Shown here piece by piece: positions 8,888 to 18,307 of a DNA stretch of 64,000 nucleotides. Source of the stretch: Duganella sp. 1411 (lineage in GTDB: Bacteria > Pseudomonadota > Gammaproteobacteria > Burkholderiales > Burkholderiaceae_D). The notes beneath the pieces are model-generated. The model was given only the letters and a program-made list of their open reading frames with translations, did no database searches and was not told the DNA's origin. Position 1 is the stretch's first letter, and every line of letters begins with the position of its first letter. The stretch covers positions 124,001-188,000 of the forward strand of contig NZ_JAFICD010000007.1 in assembly GCF_017833525.1 (NCBI RefSeq), given 5' to 3'. A program made the position numbers and the translations under genes.

Positions 8888-10249
8888 TCAATGCATCTCC
8901 CCCAGGCATTCATCGAACGCCGTCAGCAAGCGCGCCACGTCGCTTTCAGCCGTCGCGGGGCACACCAGCAACATATTGTGGAACGGCGTAATCAACAGCC
9001 CTCGATTGAGCAGATACAGATGAATGATCTGTTCCAGCTCCCCATCAAGGATCGCCTGCGCCTCGCCACCATTGCGCGGTGACGACGGCGCGAACTGAAA
9101 TTCCGTCCGCGCCCCAACCCGCGTCACGCACCAAGGCAAGCCATGCCGCGCAATCACATCGCGCAAGCCCTCGGCCAGCCGCGCCGCCAGCCCGAACATC
9201 CGCTGATACGCCGCCTCCGTCATCACCTGCTCCAGATTCGCCCGCATCGCCGCCATCGCGAACATGTTCGCGCTCAGCGTGGTGCCAACACCCGAATGCC
9301 CGGACGGCGCGCCACGCTTGGCATGCTCCACCTTGCGCGCCAACTCCTCCGTGAACCCATACACCGCGCAAGGAATCCCGCCGCCGATCGGTTTGCCGAC
9401 CACCAGCGCATCCGGCAGCATGCCGTGCTCCCGCGCGTACCCTCCCGGACCGCTGCTGATGGTATGCGTCTCGTCGATCACCAGCAGCGCGCCATGATGC
9501 CTGATGATCCGCTGCGCCGCCTCCCAGTACCCCGGCTCCGGCAGCACCATGCCGATGTTGGTCATCACCGGCTCGGCCAGCACGCAGGCGATATCGCCCC
9601 GCGCCAAAGCCGCCTCCAGCGCCGGCAAGTCGTTGAACTCCACCACCACCGTGTGATCCGTCAGCGTGTGAACCTGCCCCAGAAGACTGTCCCTCTGCGT
9701 CGGCACGCCGTCGATCAGATCGACGAACACATCGTCCACGGTACCGTGATAACAGCCATTAAAAACCAGCACCTTGTCGCGCCCCGTCGCCGCCCGCAGC
9801 CAGCGCAGCACGAAGCGATTGGCGTCCGAAGCCGATAACGCGAACTGCCAATACGGCAAACCAAAACGCCGCGCCAGCTGGGCGGCCACCGGCGCGGCGT
9901 CCTCCGACGGCAGCATGGCCGTGTAGCCGCGCATGGACTGCCGCGCGATGGCCTGGGCGACGGCGGACGGCGCATGACCGAACATGGCGCCGGTGTCGCC
10001 CAAACAGAAATCAACATATTCATGACCATCGACATCGCGGAAGCGCGCCCCGGAAGCCTCGCTCACCGTCAACGCGAACGGCGTCGACCAGTCGTTCATC
10101 CAGTGCATCGGCACGCCGAACAGCAGGTGCTGGGCCGCCAATCCCGCCAGCCTGGCCGATTCCGGATTGCGGGCGATGTAGCTGGCGCGTTCCCGGGCCG
10201 CCAGCGCCTGCGCGCGCGGCCAGTTCAATCCATCGCGGGTACCGTGCAT
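8888..10249 (-). CDS. class III aminotransferase (glutamate-1-semialdehyde aminomutase-like)
   Basis: A 453-residue PLP enzyme. The PLP lysine lies in LVVGKPIGGGIPCAVYG, preceded by the LLVIDETHTI cofactor Asp region; VFNGCYHGTVDDVF and SGVGTTLSANMFAMAA complete the fold. It resembles the GSA-aminomutase branch, but a HemL role in tetrapyrrole synthesis is unlikely given its place as the last gene of a polyamine operon. It begins 10 bases after the preceding ligase stop. It may aminate or deaminate an amine or semialdehyde made by the ligase pathway; the substrate is inferred only. Confidence 0.75.
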   Translation of the reverse strand: MHGTRDGLNWPRAQALAARERASYIARNPESARLAGLAAQHLLFGVPMHWMNDWSTPFALTVSEASGARFRDVDGHEYVDFCLGDTGAMFGHAPSAVAQAIARQSMRGYTAMLPSEDAAPVAAQLARRFGLPYWQFALSASDANRFVLRWLRAATGRDKVLVFNGCYHGTVDDVFVDLIDGVPTQRDSLLGQVHTLTDHTVVVEFNDLPALEAALARGDIACVLAEPVMTNIGMVLPEPGYWEAAQRIIRHHGALLVIDETHTISSGPGGYAREHGMLPDALVVGKPIGGGIPCAVYGFTEELARKVEHAKRGAPSGHSGVGTTLSANMFAMAAMRANLEQVMTEAAYQRMFGLAARLAEGLRDVIARHGLPWCVTRVGARTEFQFAPSSPRNGGEAQAILDGELEQIIHLYLLNRGLLITPFHNMLLVCPATAESDVARLLTAFDECLGEMH

Positions 10250-10259
10250 CGCTTTCTCC

Positions 10260-11597
10260 TCACACCAGCAGCATCAGATGCTCGCGCTCCCATGAGCTGA
10301 TCACGCGGCTGTAGGTGGCGAACTCCAATTCCTTGACTTCGCAGAACGCCTGCACGAACAACTCCCCCAGTATCTCGCCGAGCGGCTCGCATTCGCGCAG
10401 CCGCAAAATGGCATCCTCCAGATTGCGCGGCAGCTGGTCGTGCACATGCTCGGCGCTGCCCTCGGTTGGCTCCGACGGCGTCAGGCCGTTGACCATGCCG
10501 AGGTAGCCGCACGCCAGCGTCGCCGCCATCGCCAGGTAGGGATTGACGTCGACGCCCGGCACGCGGTTTTCCACGCGCCGGTTGGTCGGCGTCGAATTGG
10601 GAATGCGGAAGCCGCAGGTGCGGTTGTCGTAACCCCAATGCACATTGGTCGGCGCCGACATGAAGCGCGACAGCCGCCGGTAGGAATTGACGTGCGGCGC
10701 GAACAGCAGCGTGGCCGCCGCCGTGTAATGTTCAAGGCCCGCGATATAGTTGAAGAACAAGGCGCTGGGCTCACCGTTTTTTTCGCTGAAGATGTTGGTG
10801 CCGGTCGCCTTATCGAGAATGCTTTGGTGGATGTGCATCGCGCTGCCGGGCTCTGTCTCCATCGGCTTGGCCATGAAGGTGCCGAAGATCCCGTGCCGCA
10901 GCGCCGTCTCGCGCACGGCGCGCTTGAACAGGAACACGCGGTCGGCCAGCTCCAGCGCGTCACCGTGGGTGAAGTTGATTTCCATCTGGCCGGCGCCGGC
11001 TTCGTGGATCAGCGTTTCCACGCCCAGCTGGTGCTGCTTGCAGAACGTCGACAGCTCCAAAAAGAAGGGATCGAAATCGTTGACGGCGTCGATCGAGTAC
11101 GACTGCCGGCCCGATTCGGTCTTGCCGCTGCGGCCCAGTGGAGGCGTCAGCGGCTCGTGCGGATTGCTGCTGCGGGCGACCAGGTAGAACTCCATCTCGG
11201 GCGCCACCACCGGCTGCCAGCCGCGATCGGCGTATAGTTTGAGCACCTTGCGCAGCACCGCGCGCGGAGACAATCCGACCGGCGTGCCGTCGAAGTTCTG
11301 GCAATCGTGGATCACCAGCGCGACGTTCTCCGCCGCCCACGGCACCTGGCGCAGCGTGGCCAGATCCGGCACGCAGATCATGTCCGGATCGGTGGCGCCG
11401 GTGTAGGGCAGGTTGTTCGGCTGCTCGCCGTTGACGGTGTTGAGCAGCACGCTCTTGGGCAGGCGCATCTCGCCTTCGCTGAGGAACAGGTCCTTGGGCA
11501 GGATTTTTCCGCGTGCGATGCCGGTCATGTCGGCGATCACGCATTCCACTTCATGGATATTGCGCTCTCGTAGAAAATCCTTCATTGCCTGGCTCAT
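10260..11597 (-). CDS. glutamine synthetase family ligase (gamma-glutamylpolyamine synthetase-like)
   Basis: A 445-residue member of the GlnA/PuuA superfamily, short of the adenylylation features of housekeeping GlnA. Active-site blocks are intact: APEMEFYL, HEAGAGQMEINF (metal Glu residues), KPMETEPGSAMHIHQS and NRRVENRVPG. Family members join glutamate to amines such as putrescine or ethanolamine using ATP. It is the second-last gene of the reverse operon, 12 bases from its upstream neighbour. Which amine it uses cannot be told from sequence. Confidence 0.85.
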   Translation of the reverse strand: MSQAMKDFLRERNIHEVECVIADMTGIARGKILPKDLFLSEGEMRLPKSVLLNTVNGEQPNNLPYTGATDPDMICVPDLATLRQVPWAAENVALVIHDCQNFDGTPVGLSPRAVLRKVLKLYADRGWQPVVAPEMEFYLVARSSNPHEPLTPPLGRSGKTESGRQSYSIDAVNDFDPFFLELSTFCKQHQLGVETLIHEAGAGQMEINFTHGDALELADRVFLFKRAVRETALRHGIFGTFMAKPMETEPGSAMHIHQSILDKATGTNIFSEKNGEPSALFFNYIAGLEHYTAAATLLFAPHVNSYRRLSRFMSAPTNVHWGYDNRTCGFRIPNSTPTNRRVENRVPGVDVNPYLAMAATLACGYLGMVNGLTPSEPTEGSAEHVHDQLPRNLEDAILRLRECEPLGEILGELFVQAFCEVKELEFATYSRVISSWEREHLMLLV

Positions 11598-11609
11598 GCC
11601 ACTCTCCTG

Positions 11610-12944
11610 TTAGAACCGTTCGAGATATCGCGCGGTCTCCCACGCGCTTACGTGTTGACTGTATTCGATCCATTCGGCGCTCTTCAGCGCGGCGAATTCC
11701 TTGACGAAGTCCGTACCCAGCGCCGCCGCCAGCACGCTGTCCGCCCGCAGCGCGGCGACAGCCTCGCCGAGATTCTGCGGCAGCACTTGCAGCCCCAGTT
11801 CGGCGCGCTGCGCATCGGACATCTCGTAGACGTCGAGGTCCACCGGCTCCGCCGCCTCCAAAGCGCTCTCGATGCCGTCAAGCCCCGCCGCGATCACGCC
11901 GGCCAGCGCCAGATACGGATTGGCCGAGCTGTCCGGCAGCCGCCATTCGATGCGCCGGTAGACCACGCGCGCGACGGTGGTGCGGTTGTTGTTGCCATAG
12001 CCGATGAAGGCCGGCGCCCAGCTGGTGCCGGACAGCGACTGCCCGCACATCAACCGCTTGTAGGAGTTGACGGCTGGCGCGCAGAGTGCCGTCAGCGCTG
12101 GCGCGTGGCGCAGCAGTCCAGCCATGAAGTGATAGGCCAGCGGCGACAACCCCAGCTCGCGGCGGTCCTGATCGGCCGCGAACACCGGATTGCCGTCCCG
12201 GTCCGCCAGCGACAGGTGGAAATGCAGGCCGCTGCCGGGACGATCGGCGAAGGGCTTGGGCATCATCGAGAACAGCATGCCCTCCTCCTCGGCGATGTGA
12301 TGCGCCGCCATCTTGAACAGCATGAAGTTATCGGCCGCCTTCAAGGCGTCGGCGTACTTATAATTGACTTCGAACTGGCCGGTCGCATCCTCGTGGTCGA
12401 TCTGGAACACGCCAAGTCCGCACCGGTCCAACGATGTGGTCAGCTTATCCAGGAATGAACGGCGGCGCAGCAGGCTTTTAGTGTCGTAGGATGGCTTCTC
12501 CAAGGTGTCGGCGGGTTCGGCGTCGTGGCCGTCCTGCCCTTTTTGCAGCAGGAAGAACTCCGGCTCCAGGCCCGCATTGAGCGTCCAGCCATGCTTTGCC
12601 AGCCGCGCCACCTGCTTGCGCAAAATCTGGCGCGGGCAAACATCGAACGGCTGGCCGGCGACATGCCCGTCGAGCACCACGCGGGCGTAACCGGGCAGCC
12701 AGGGCATCGCCTGCAAAGTCGCGAGGTCGGCGCGCCCATAGTATTCGGAGCGCGGCCCGGTGCGCGGCAGTCCGGTGCCCCAGATCGACGGCCCCGAAAA
12801 GCCGGCGCCCGGATAGACGATGTCCTCCAGATGGGCAATCGGTATCAGCTTACCCTTCGCCGCGCCGTGGATGTCGGTGAACTGGGCGAATATGTACTTC
12901 ACGCCCTGCGCCGCCATCTCCTCCTGTTTTTCCGCTGTGCTCAT
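11610..12944 (-). CDS. type III-like glutamate-amine ligase (GlnT/GMAS-like)
   Basis: A 444-residue glutamine-synthetase-family protein of a different branch from its neighbours: FAQFTDIHGAAKGKLIPI at the start, GLEPEFFLL, HEDATGQFEVNY, KPFADRPGSGLHFHLSL and RRIEWRLPD. The key Glu and His ligands are retained. This branch includes GlnT of rhizobia and gamma-glutamylmethylamide synthetases, so methylamine, another small amine or ammonia are possible substrates. It lies between two genes of the same operon, 14 bases after the aldehyde dehydrogenase stop. Confidence 0.8.
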   Translation of the reverse strand: MSTAEKQEEMAAQGVKYIFAQFTDIHGAAKGKLIPIAHLEDIVYPGAGFSGPSIWGTGLPRTGPRSEYYGRADLATLQAMPWLPGYARVVLDGHVAGQPFDVCPRQILRKQVARLAKHGWTLNAGLEPEFFLLQKGQDGHDAEPADTLEKPSYDTKSLLRRRSFLDKLTTSLDRCGLGVFQIDHEDATGQFEVNYKYADALKAADNFMLFKMAAHHIAEEEGMLFSMMPKPFADRPGSGLHFHLSLADRDGNPVFAADQDRRELGLSPLAYHFMAGLLRHAPALTALCAPAVNSYKRLMCGQSLSGTSWAPAFIGYGNNNRTTVARVVYRRIEWRLPDSSANPYLALAGVIAAGLDGIESALEAAEPVDLDVYEMSDAQRAELGLQVLPQNLGEAVAALRADSVLAAALGTDFVKEFAALKSAEWIEYSQHVSAWETARYLERF

Positions 12945-12958
12945 CGATCCTCTGTAGA

Positions 12959-14458
12959 TTAGCCGATTTGAATCCAGGTGGTTTTCAGCTCGGTGTATTT
13001 ATCGAACGCGTGCAGCGACTTGTCGCGGCCATTACCTGACTGCTTGTAGCCGCCGAACGGCACGGTGATGTCGTCGCCGTCGTACTGGTTCACGTGCACG
13101 GTGCCGGCACGCAGCGCGCGCGCCGTCTGTATCGCCTTGGTCATGTCCGACGTCCACACGGCCGCCTGCAAGCCGTAGGGCGTGGCGTTGGCCTGTTTGA
13201 TGGCGTCGTTCAGGTCCGTAAAGCTCAGCACCGACAGCACCGGTCCGAAGATCTCTTCGCGCGCGATGGTCATGCCGCTGTCGACCTGGTCGAACAACGT
13301 GGGCTCGACGAAGAAGCCGCCGGTCTCGGTGCGCGCCTGGCGCCCGCCCGACAGCAGCTTGGCGCCGCCCGCCTTGCCGGCCTCGATATAACCCATCACG
13401 GTTTTCAGCTGCGTGGCGTCGACGATGGCGCCCATCACCGTGTTCTCGTCGAGCGGATCGCCCGGCTGGAAGTCCGGCATCATCGCCAGCGCCTTCTCGA
13501 TGAACCGGTCCTTGATCGACGCTTCGACGAACAGGCGCGAAGGCGCGTTGCAGCTTTCGCCCTGGTTGAAGTAGATCGAGCCGATGGCCGACGCCACCGC
13601 CGCATCCAAGTCGGGACAATCGGCGCAGACGATGTTGGCCGACTTGCCGCCCAATTCCGTCCACGCGCGCTTGAGGTTGGACTGTCCGGCCATCTGCAAA
13701 ATCTGCTTGCCGACACGCGTGGAGCCGGTGAAGCCGATGCAGTCGACATCCATGTGCAGCGCCAGCGCGGCGCCGGCCTCGTGGCCGTAACCCGGCAGCA
13801 CGTTGAACACGCCCGCCGGCATGCCCGCCTCCAGCGCGATGTCGGCCAGGCGCAGCGCCGTCAACGGCGATTTCTCCGACGGCTTGAGCACCACGCTGTT
13901 ACCGGCCGCCAGCGCCGGAGCGATCTTCCAGGCGGCCATGATCATCGGGTAGTTCCACGGCACGATGGCGGCCACCACGCCGACCGGTTCGCGCGTGATC
14001 AGCGCCAGGCTGTTGTCGGCGGTCGGCGCGATCTCGTCGTAGATCTTGTCGATCGCCTCGCCGTACCAGCGCAGGCAGTTTGCAGTCGCGCCGACGTCCA
14101 CGCTCTGGCTGTATTTGATCGGTTTGCCCATGTCCAGCGTTTCGAGCAGCGCCAGCTCCGGGCCGTACTGTTGCACCAGGTCGGCGAACTTGATCATGAT
14201 CCGCTTGCGCTGCGCCGGCGACTTGCCGGCCCAGACGCGCGCCTCGAACGCCGCGCGGGCGCTGGCCACGGCCGCGTCGACATCGGCGCCGTCGCAGCGC
14301 GCCACCATGCACAGCTTGCGGCCGTCGATCGGCGACAGGTTTTCGAACTGCTGCTGGTTTTTCGCCCACACGCGCTGGCCGCCGATAAAGGCGCGGCCGT
14401 CCATCTGCAGGCTTGCCGCCCGCTCATGCCACGATGTTGCCACCATCTTTGTCGTCAT
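12959..14458 (-). CDS. puuC: gamma-glutamyl-gamma-aminobutyraldehyde dehydrogenase-like
   Basis: A 499-residue NAD(P)-dependent aldehyde dehydrogenase. The catalytic Cys is in FNQGESCNAPSRL, the general-base Glu in WTELGGKSAN, and the nucleotide-binding GFTGSTRVGK is present; VPWNYPMIMAAWKIAPALAAGN is the usual core. The closest recognisable relatives are PuuC/KauB-type enzymes that oxidise aminoaldehydes such as gamma-glutamyl-aminobutyraldehyde or aminobutyraldehyde. It sits directly downstream of the SpuC-like aminotransferase, whose product would be its substrate. Confidence 0.87.
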   Translation of the reverse strand: MTTKMVATSWHERAASLQMDGRAFIGGQRVWAKNQQQFENLSPIDGRKLCMVARCDGADVDAAVASARAAFEARVWAGKSPAQRKRIMIKFADLVQQYGPELALLETLDMGKPIKYSQSVDVGATANCLRWYGEAIDKIYDEIAPTADNSLALITREPVGVVAAIVPWNYPMIMAAWKIAPALAAGNSVVLKPSEKSPLTALRLADIALEAGMPAGVFNVLPGYGHEAGAALALHMDVDCIGFTGSTRVGKQILQMAGQSNLKRAWTELGGKSANIVCADCPDLDAAVASAIGSIYFNQGESCNAPSRLFVEASIKDRFIEKALAMMPDFQPGDPLDENTVMGAIVDATQLKTVMGYIEAGKAGGAKLLSGGRQARTETGGFFVEPTLFDQVDSGMTIAREEIFGPVLSVLSFTDLNDAIKQANATPYGLQAAVWTSDMTKAIQTARALRAGTVHVNQYDGDDITVPFGGYKQSGNGRDKSLHAFDKYTELKTTWIQIG

Positions 14459-14482
14459 TTTTCGCTCCCATCCAATTCGGGT

Positions 14483-15946
14483 TTAGACCCAGCCGCGTTG
14501 CTTGATGTCGGCATAGGTCAGGTCCAGACATTTGCGGATCAGCGCCACCATCTCATCGATCTGCGCCACCGTCATGACCAAGGGCGGCGCGATGATCATG
14601 CGGTCGCCGACGGCGCGCATGATCATGCCGTTGTCGAACATGTATCCGCGGCAGACCATGCCCACGCCCAGCGACTCGTCGAACGGCACGTTGTCGTGCA
14701 CCGCCGGCGCCTTGGTGTGCACCAGGTTGAGGCCCGCCACGAAACCGCAGCTGTCAGCGTATCCGACCAGCGGATGGTCGGACAGTTCCCCAAAGCGCTT
14801 CTTCAGGTACGGCCCGGTTTCCCCGGCCACGCGCTCAACCAGTTTTTCGTCCTCGATGATGCGGATGTTCTCCAACGCCGCCGCGCACGCGACCGGGTGG
14901 CCGGAGTAGGTGAAGCCGTGGTTGAACTCTCCGCCCTGCCCGATCAGCACATCGGCCACGCGGTCGCCGACCAGCACACCGCCCAGCGGCACATAGCCCG
15001 ACGTTACGCCCTTGGCGAACGTGATCAGATCCGGCTTGATGCCGAACAGCTCGGACGCGAACCACTTGCCGAGCCGGCCGAAGCCGCAGATCACCTCATC
15101 GGCGATCAGCAGGATGCCGTACTTGTCGCAGATGCGCTGGATCTCGGGCCAGTAGGTGGCCGGCGGGATGATCACGCCGCCCGCGCCCTGCACCGGCTCA
15201 CCGATGAAGGCCGCGACCTTGTCGGCGCCGACTTCCAGGATCTTCTGCTCCAGCCACGACGCCGCCTCGATGCCGAATTCGTCCTCGGTCATGCCGCGAC
15301 CCGACTCCAGGTAGTTGGGCTGGCCGATGTGCACGATGCCGGGAATCGGCAAGCCGCCCTGCGCGTGCATGCCGTCCATGCCGCCCAGCGAGGCGCCGGC
15401 GACGGTGCTGCCGTGATAGGCGTTGTGGCGGCTGATGATGGTGTGGCGCTCCTTGTAGCCCAGCACATCCCAATAGCGGCGCACCATGCGCAGATTGGTG
15501 TCGTTGCCCTCCGAGCCGGAACCGGTGAAGTAGACGTGATTGAACCCCGGCGGCGAGATCTTCGCCAGCTTGGCCGCCAGCTGCACCGCCGGCACGTTGG
15601 TGGTGTTGAAGAAGCTGTTATAGAACGGCAGCGTCTCCATCTGCCGGTAGACCGCTTCCGAAATGCTGGTGCGGCCATAGCCGACGTTGACGCACCACAG
15701 GCCGGACATGCCGTCGAGGATCTTCTTACCCTGCGAATCCCACAGATAGATGCCCTCGCCGCGCACCATCACGCGCGCGCCTTTTTCGCCCAAGGCCTTG
15801 TGATCGGTGAACGGGTGCATATAGTGGGCCGTATCCAGCTTTTGGATGGCGGCGGTGTCGTAGACCTGCGGCGCGGCGGGACTCTTTACCGAGGCGACCA
15901 GCGCGGCGCTGGGCACCACGCCTGGTGCAAATGAGTTATTAGCCAT
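14483..15946 (-). CDS. spuC: putrescine-pyruvate aminotransferase-like (SpuC family)
   Basis: A 487-residue class III aminotransferase. It has HPFTDHKALGEKG, the MSGLWCVNVGYGR block, FTGSGSEGNDTNLRMVRRYW, the cofactor Asp in LLIADEVICGFGR and the PLP Lys in ITFAKGVTSGYVPLGG. The SpuC group transfers the amino group of putrescine, cadaverine or spermidine to pyruvate. Its place between a PuuA/SpuB-like ligase and a PuuC-like dehydrogenase mirrors the Pseudomonas spuABC order. A gamma-glutamylated polyamine could also be the substrate, since no PuuB oxidase is present. Confidence 0.85.
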   Translation of the reverse strand: MANNSFAPGVVPSAALVASVKSPAAPQVYDTAAIQKLDTAHYMHPFTDHKALGEKGARVMVRGEGIYLWDSQGKKILDGMSGLWCVNVGYGRTSISEAVYRQMETLPFYNSFFNTTNVPAVQLAAKLAKISPPGFNHVYFTGSGSEGNDTNLRMVRRYWDVLGYKERHTIISRHNAYHGSTVAGASLGGMDGMHAQGGLPIPGIVHIGQPNYLESGRGMTEDEFGIEAASWLEQKILEVGADKVAAFIGEPVQGAGGVIIPPATYWPEIQRICDKYGILLIADEVICGFGRLGKWFASELFGIKPDLITFAKGVTSGYVPLGGVLVGDRVADVLIGQGGEFNHGFTYSGHPVACAAALENIRIIEDEKLVERVAGETGPYLKKRFGELSDHPLVGYADSCGFVAGLNLVHTKAPAVHDNVPFDESLGVGMVCRGYMFDNGMIMRAVGDRMIIAPPLVMTVAQIDEMVALIRKCLDLTYADIKQRGWV

Positions 15947-15974
15947 GGTGATTCCTTGTTAGAGGGATGGACGA

Positions 15975-17345
15975 TCAGACGTGCAGCAGCAGGTGTTCGC
16001 GTTCCCACGGGCTGATGACGGTCATGAATTCCTGGTGCTCCAGGTCCTTGATGGCGGCGTAGACGTCGATGAAGCGGCCACCCAACACGCTGCGCAGCTT
16101 ATCCTCGTTGCGCAGGTGCTGCAGCGCTTCCGGTAAGCCTTGCGGCAGCTCGACTTTGAGGTCGTAGGCGCTGCCCACGGTCATTGGGGTTGGCTCCAGC
16201 TGCTCGGTCATGCCGAGATAGCCGCAAGCCAGCGTCACGGCCAGCGCCAGGTAGGGATTGGCGTCGGCGCCGATGATGCGGTTTTCGACGCGGCGATCCT
16301 GCACGCCCGATTCCGGCACGCGGAAGCCGACGGTGCGGTTGTCCATGCCCCATTGGATGTTGATCGGCGCCGCCGTGTGGCGCACCAGGCGGCGGTATGA
16401 ATTCACATACGGCGCGACGATCGCCATCGCCGACGGCATGTAGCGCTGCAGGCCGCCGATGTACTGCTTGAAGATCGGCGCGGCGGATCCATCCTCGGCG
16501 CTGAAGATGTTCTTGCCGGTTTTGACATCGACCACGCTCTGGTGCACGTGCATCGCCGAACCGGGTTCGCCAGCCATCGGCTTGGCCATGAAGGTCGCGT
16601 ACATGTCGTGCTTGAGCGCTGCCTCGCGCAAGGTGCGCTTGAAGAAGAACACCTTGTCGGCCAATTCGAGCGGGTCGCCGTGCAGGAAATTGATCTCCAT
16701 CTGGCCGGCGCCGATTTCGTGAATCAGCGTGTCGACGTCGAGGTTCATCAGATCGCAGTAGTCGTAGATGTCCTCGAACAGCGGATCGAACTCGTTGACG
16801 GCGTCGATGCTGTAGACCTGGCGGCTGGTCTCGGCGCGGCCGCTGCGGCCGATCGGCGGTTTCAAGGGCAGATCGGGATCGCTGTTTTTCGCGGTCAGGT
16901 AGAACTCCAGTTCCGGCGCGACGACCGGTTTCCAGCCCTTGTCCTCGTACAGCTTGAGCACGCGGCGCAGCACGGAGCGCGGCGCGAAATCGACCAGGCG
17001 GCCGTCGGAGAAATAGCAGTCGTGGATCACCTGCGCGGTTGGATCGCTGGCCCACGGCACCATGGTGATGGTGGTCGGATCGGCCTTGAGGATCATGTCG
17101 CGGTCGGTGCTGGAGATGGCGCGGTCGTAGCCCGCGTCCTCGGTTGGATAGTTGCCGGTCACGGTCATGCCCAGCACCGCCTCGGGAATGCGCATGCCGC
17201 GCTCCTGGGTGAATTTGCCGCGCGGGAGGATCTTCCCACGCGCCACGCCCGTCAGGTCGGGCACCAGGCATTCAATTTCGGTGACGTGCTTCTCGTTCAG
17301 CCACAGATCCATGTCTGTGTACGTAAAATTCTCGCGGATTGCCAT
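15975..17345 (-). CDS. puuA: gamma-glutamylputrescine synthetase-like (SpuB/PuuA)
   Basis: A 456-residue glutamine-synthetase-family ligase: TEIECLVPDLTGVARGKILP, APELEFYL, HEIGAGQMEINFLHGDP with both metal Glu, KPMAGEPGSAMHVHQS and RRVENRIIGADANPYLAL. It is expected to glutamylate putrescine at the cost of ATP, protecting the amine before oxidation. It follows the PuuD-like gene by 114 bases, a larger gap than elsewhere in the operon. A close paralogue is encoded at 22811-24181, with much of the core unchanged except at one metal-site residue. Confidence 0.87.
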   Translation of the reverse strand: MAIRENFTYTDMDLWLNEKHVTEIECLVPDLTGVARGKILPRGKFTQERGMRIPEAVLGMTVTGNYPTEDAGYDRAISSTDRDMILKADPTTITMVPWASDPTAQVIHDCYFSDGRLVDFAPRSVLRRVLKLYEDKGWKPVVAPELEFYLTAKNSDPDLPLKPPIGRSGRAETSRQVYSIDAVNEFDPLFEDIYDYCDLMNLDVDTLIHEIGAGQMEINFLHGDPLELADKVFFFKRTLREAALKHDMYATFMAKPMAGEPGSAMHVHQSVVDVKTGKNIFSAEDGSAAPIFKQYIGGLQRYMPSAMAIVAPYVNSYRRLVRHTAAPINIQWGMDNRTVGFRVPESGVQDRRVENRIIGADANPYLALAVTLACGYLGMTEQLEPTPMTVGSAYDLKVELPQGLPEALQHLRNEDKLRSVLGGRFIDVYAAIKDLEHQEFMTVISPWEREHLLLHV

Positions 17346-17459
17346 GTGATTCTCTCATTGTTGTTTTGATCTTGCGCCGGGCCGCGTGCGGGCTCCGGTT
17401 GTGGGATGGACGCGAAAAGGGACACTAAGGGACCCGCCGCGCCCACTGTTCGTAGGTCT

Positions 17460-18218
17460 TCATGCGTCTCTCCCTTGCTTGTAGATGCGGCAGGCCTCAC
17501 CGAAGGCCTGGAACAACTTGATCGAGTCGGGGTTCTCGGATAACCGCCACTCGGGGTGCCACTGTACCGCGAGCGTGAATCCGGTGGCGCCCTCCACGCG
17601 GTATGCCTCCACCAGGCCATCGTCCGCGCGCGCCTCGACCGCCAGTCGCGGCGCCAGTTTGTCGATGCCCTGCCCGTGCAGCGAATTGACCATGATGGTC
17701 GATACGCCGCCCAGTATTTGCGCCATGCGTCCGCCCGGCTCCAGCACCACGCGGTGCGACGCCGCGTACTGCTGCTCCAGCGTTTGCGTCTTTTGCTCGC
17801 GATGGTCGGACATGCCCGGCACATCGTGCACCGCCTGGTGCAGCGTGCCGCCCAGCGCCACGTTCATTTCCTGGAAGCCGCGGCAGATCGCCATCAGCGG
17901 GATGCCGCGTTCGAGCGCCGCGCGTATCAGCGGCAGCGTGGTGGCGTCGCGCGCCGGATCACGCGGCAGCAAGGGATCGAGCACCTGCTGGCCATACAGG
18001 GCGGCGTCCACGTTCGACGGGGAGCCGGTCAGCATGACGCCGTCGGCCACGTCGAGCAGCGCGTCGAAATCGGTGGCCGCGCCGAGCGCCGGCACGATCA
18101 GCGGCGCGCAGCCGGCGCCGTCGGCCACGGCGGCGACGTACTTGAGATGCGCCGTGTGGCTGGCGTGGACGCCGACCAGGTTGACGCAAGCGGGAACCAA
18201 AACAATGGGGCTGCTCAT
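17460..18218 (-). CDS. puuD: gamma-glutamyl-gamma-aminobutyrate hydrolase-like (PuuD/SpuA)
   Basis: A 252-residue class I glutamine-amidotransferase-fold hydrolase. The nucleophile Cys is in LMAICRGFQEMNVALGG and the catalytic His-Glu in AVQWHPEW; NSLHGQGID is also typical of PuuD. It would release GABA and glutamate from gamma-glutamyl-GABA, closing the cycle opened by the ligases. It is the first gene of the reverse polyamine operon and is divergent from the MocR regulator. Its TGA overlaps an ATG (17461-17463) that opens only a 12-codon frame. Confidence 0.87.
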   Translation of the reverse strand: MSSPIVLVPACVNLVGVHASHTAHLKYVAAVADGAGCAPLIVPALGAATDFDALLDVADGVMLTGSPSNVDAALYGQQVLDPLLPRDPARDATTLPLIRAALERGIPLMAICRGFQEMNVALGGTLHQAVHDVPGMSDHREQKTQTLEQQYAASHRVVLEPGGRMAQILGGVSTIMVNSLHGQGIDKLAPRLAVEARADDGLVEAYRVEGATGFTLAVQWHPEWRLSENPDSIKLFQAFGEACRIYKQGRDA

Positions 18219-18307
18219 ATTTATCGATTTAACATGAATTACATTTGATCATATTCCTATTTTGGTATCATGGTGAGCACCACTTGTTGATATTTATTAG
18301 AACCACT
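18219..18307. promoter_or_regulatory. divergent control region of the polyamine operon and its MocR regulator
   Basis: This AT-rich 89-base gap lies between the puuD start and the regulator start. It carries two TGATCAT/GTATCAT-like half-sites (18246-18252 and 18265-18271) that read as ATGAT repeats on the minus strand. MocR proteins usually bind direct repeats in such a gap. No strong -35/-10 pair was convincing on either strand. Confidence 0.35.

Noticed and set aside
8888..10249. HemL (glutamate-1-semialdehyde aminomutase) for haem synthesis
   Set aside because: It sits in a polyamine operon and only resembles the family broadly, so the hemL symbol was not given.
13094..15934. Very long plus-strand open frame (946 codons)
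   Set aside because: It is antisense to the aldehyde dehydrogenase and aminotransferase; its His/Arg/Asp-rich composition is typical of GC-rich shadow frames.
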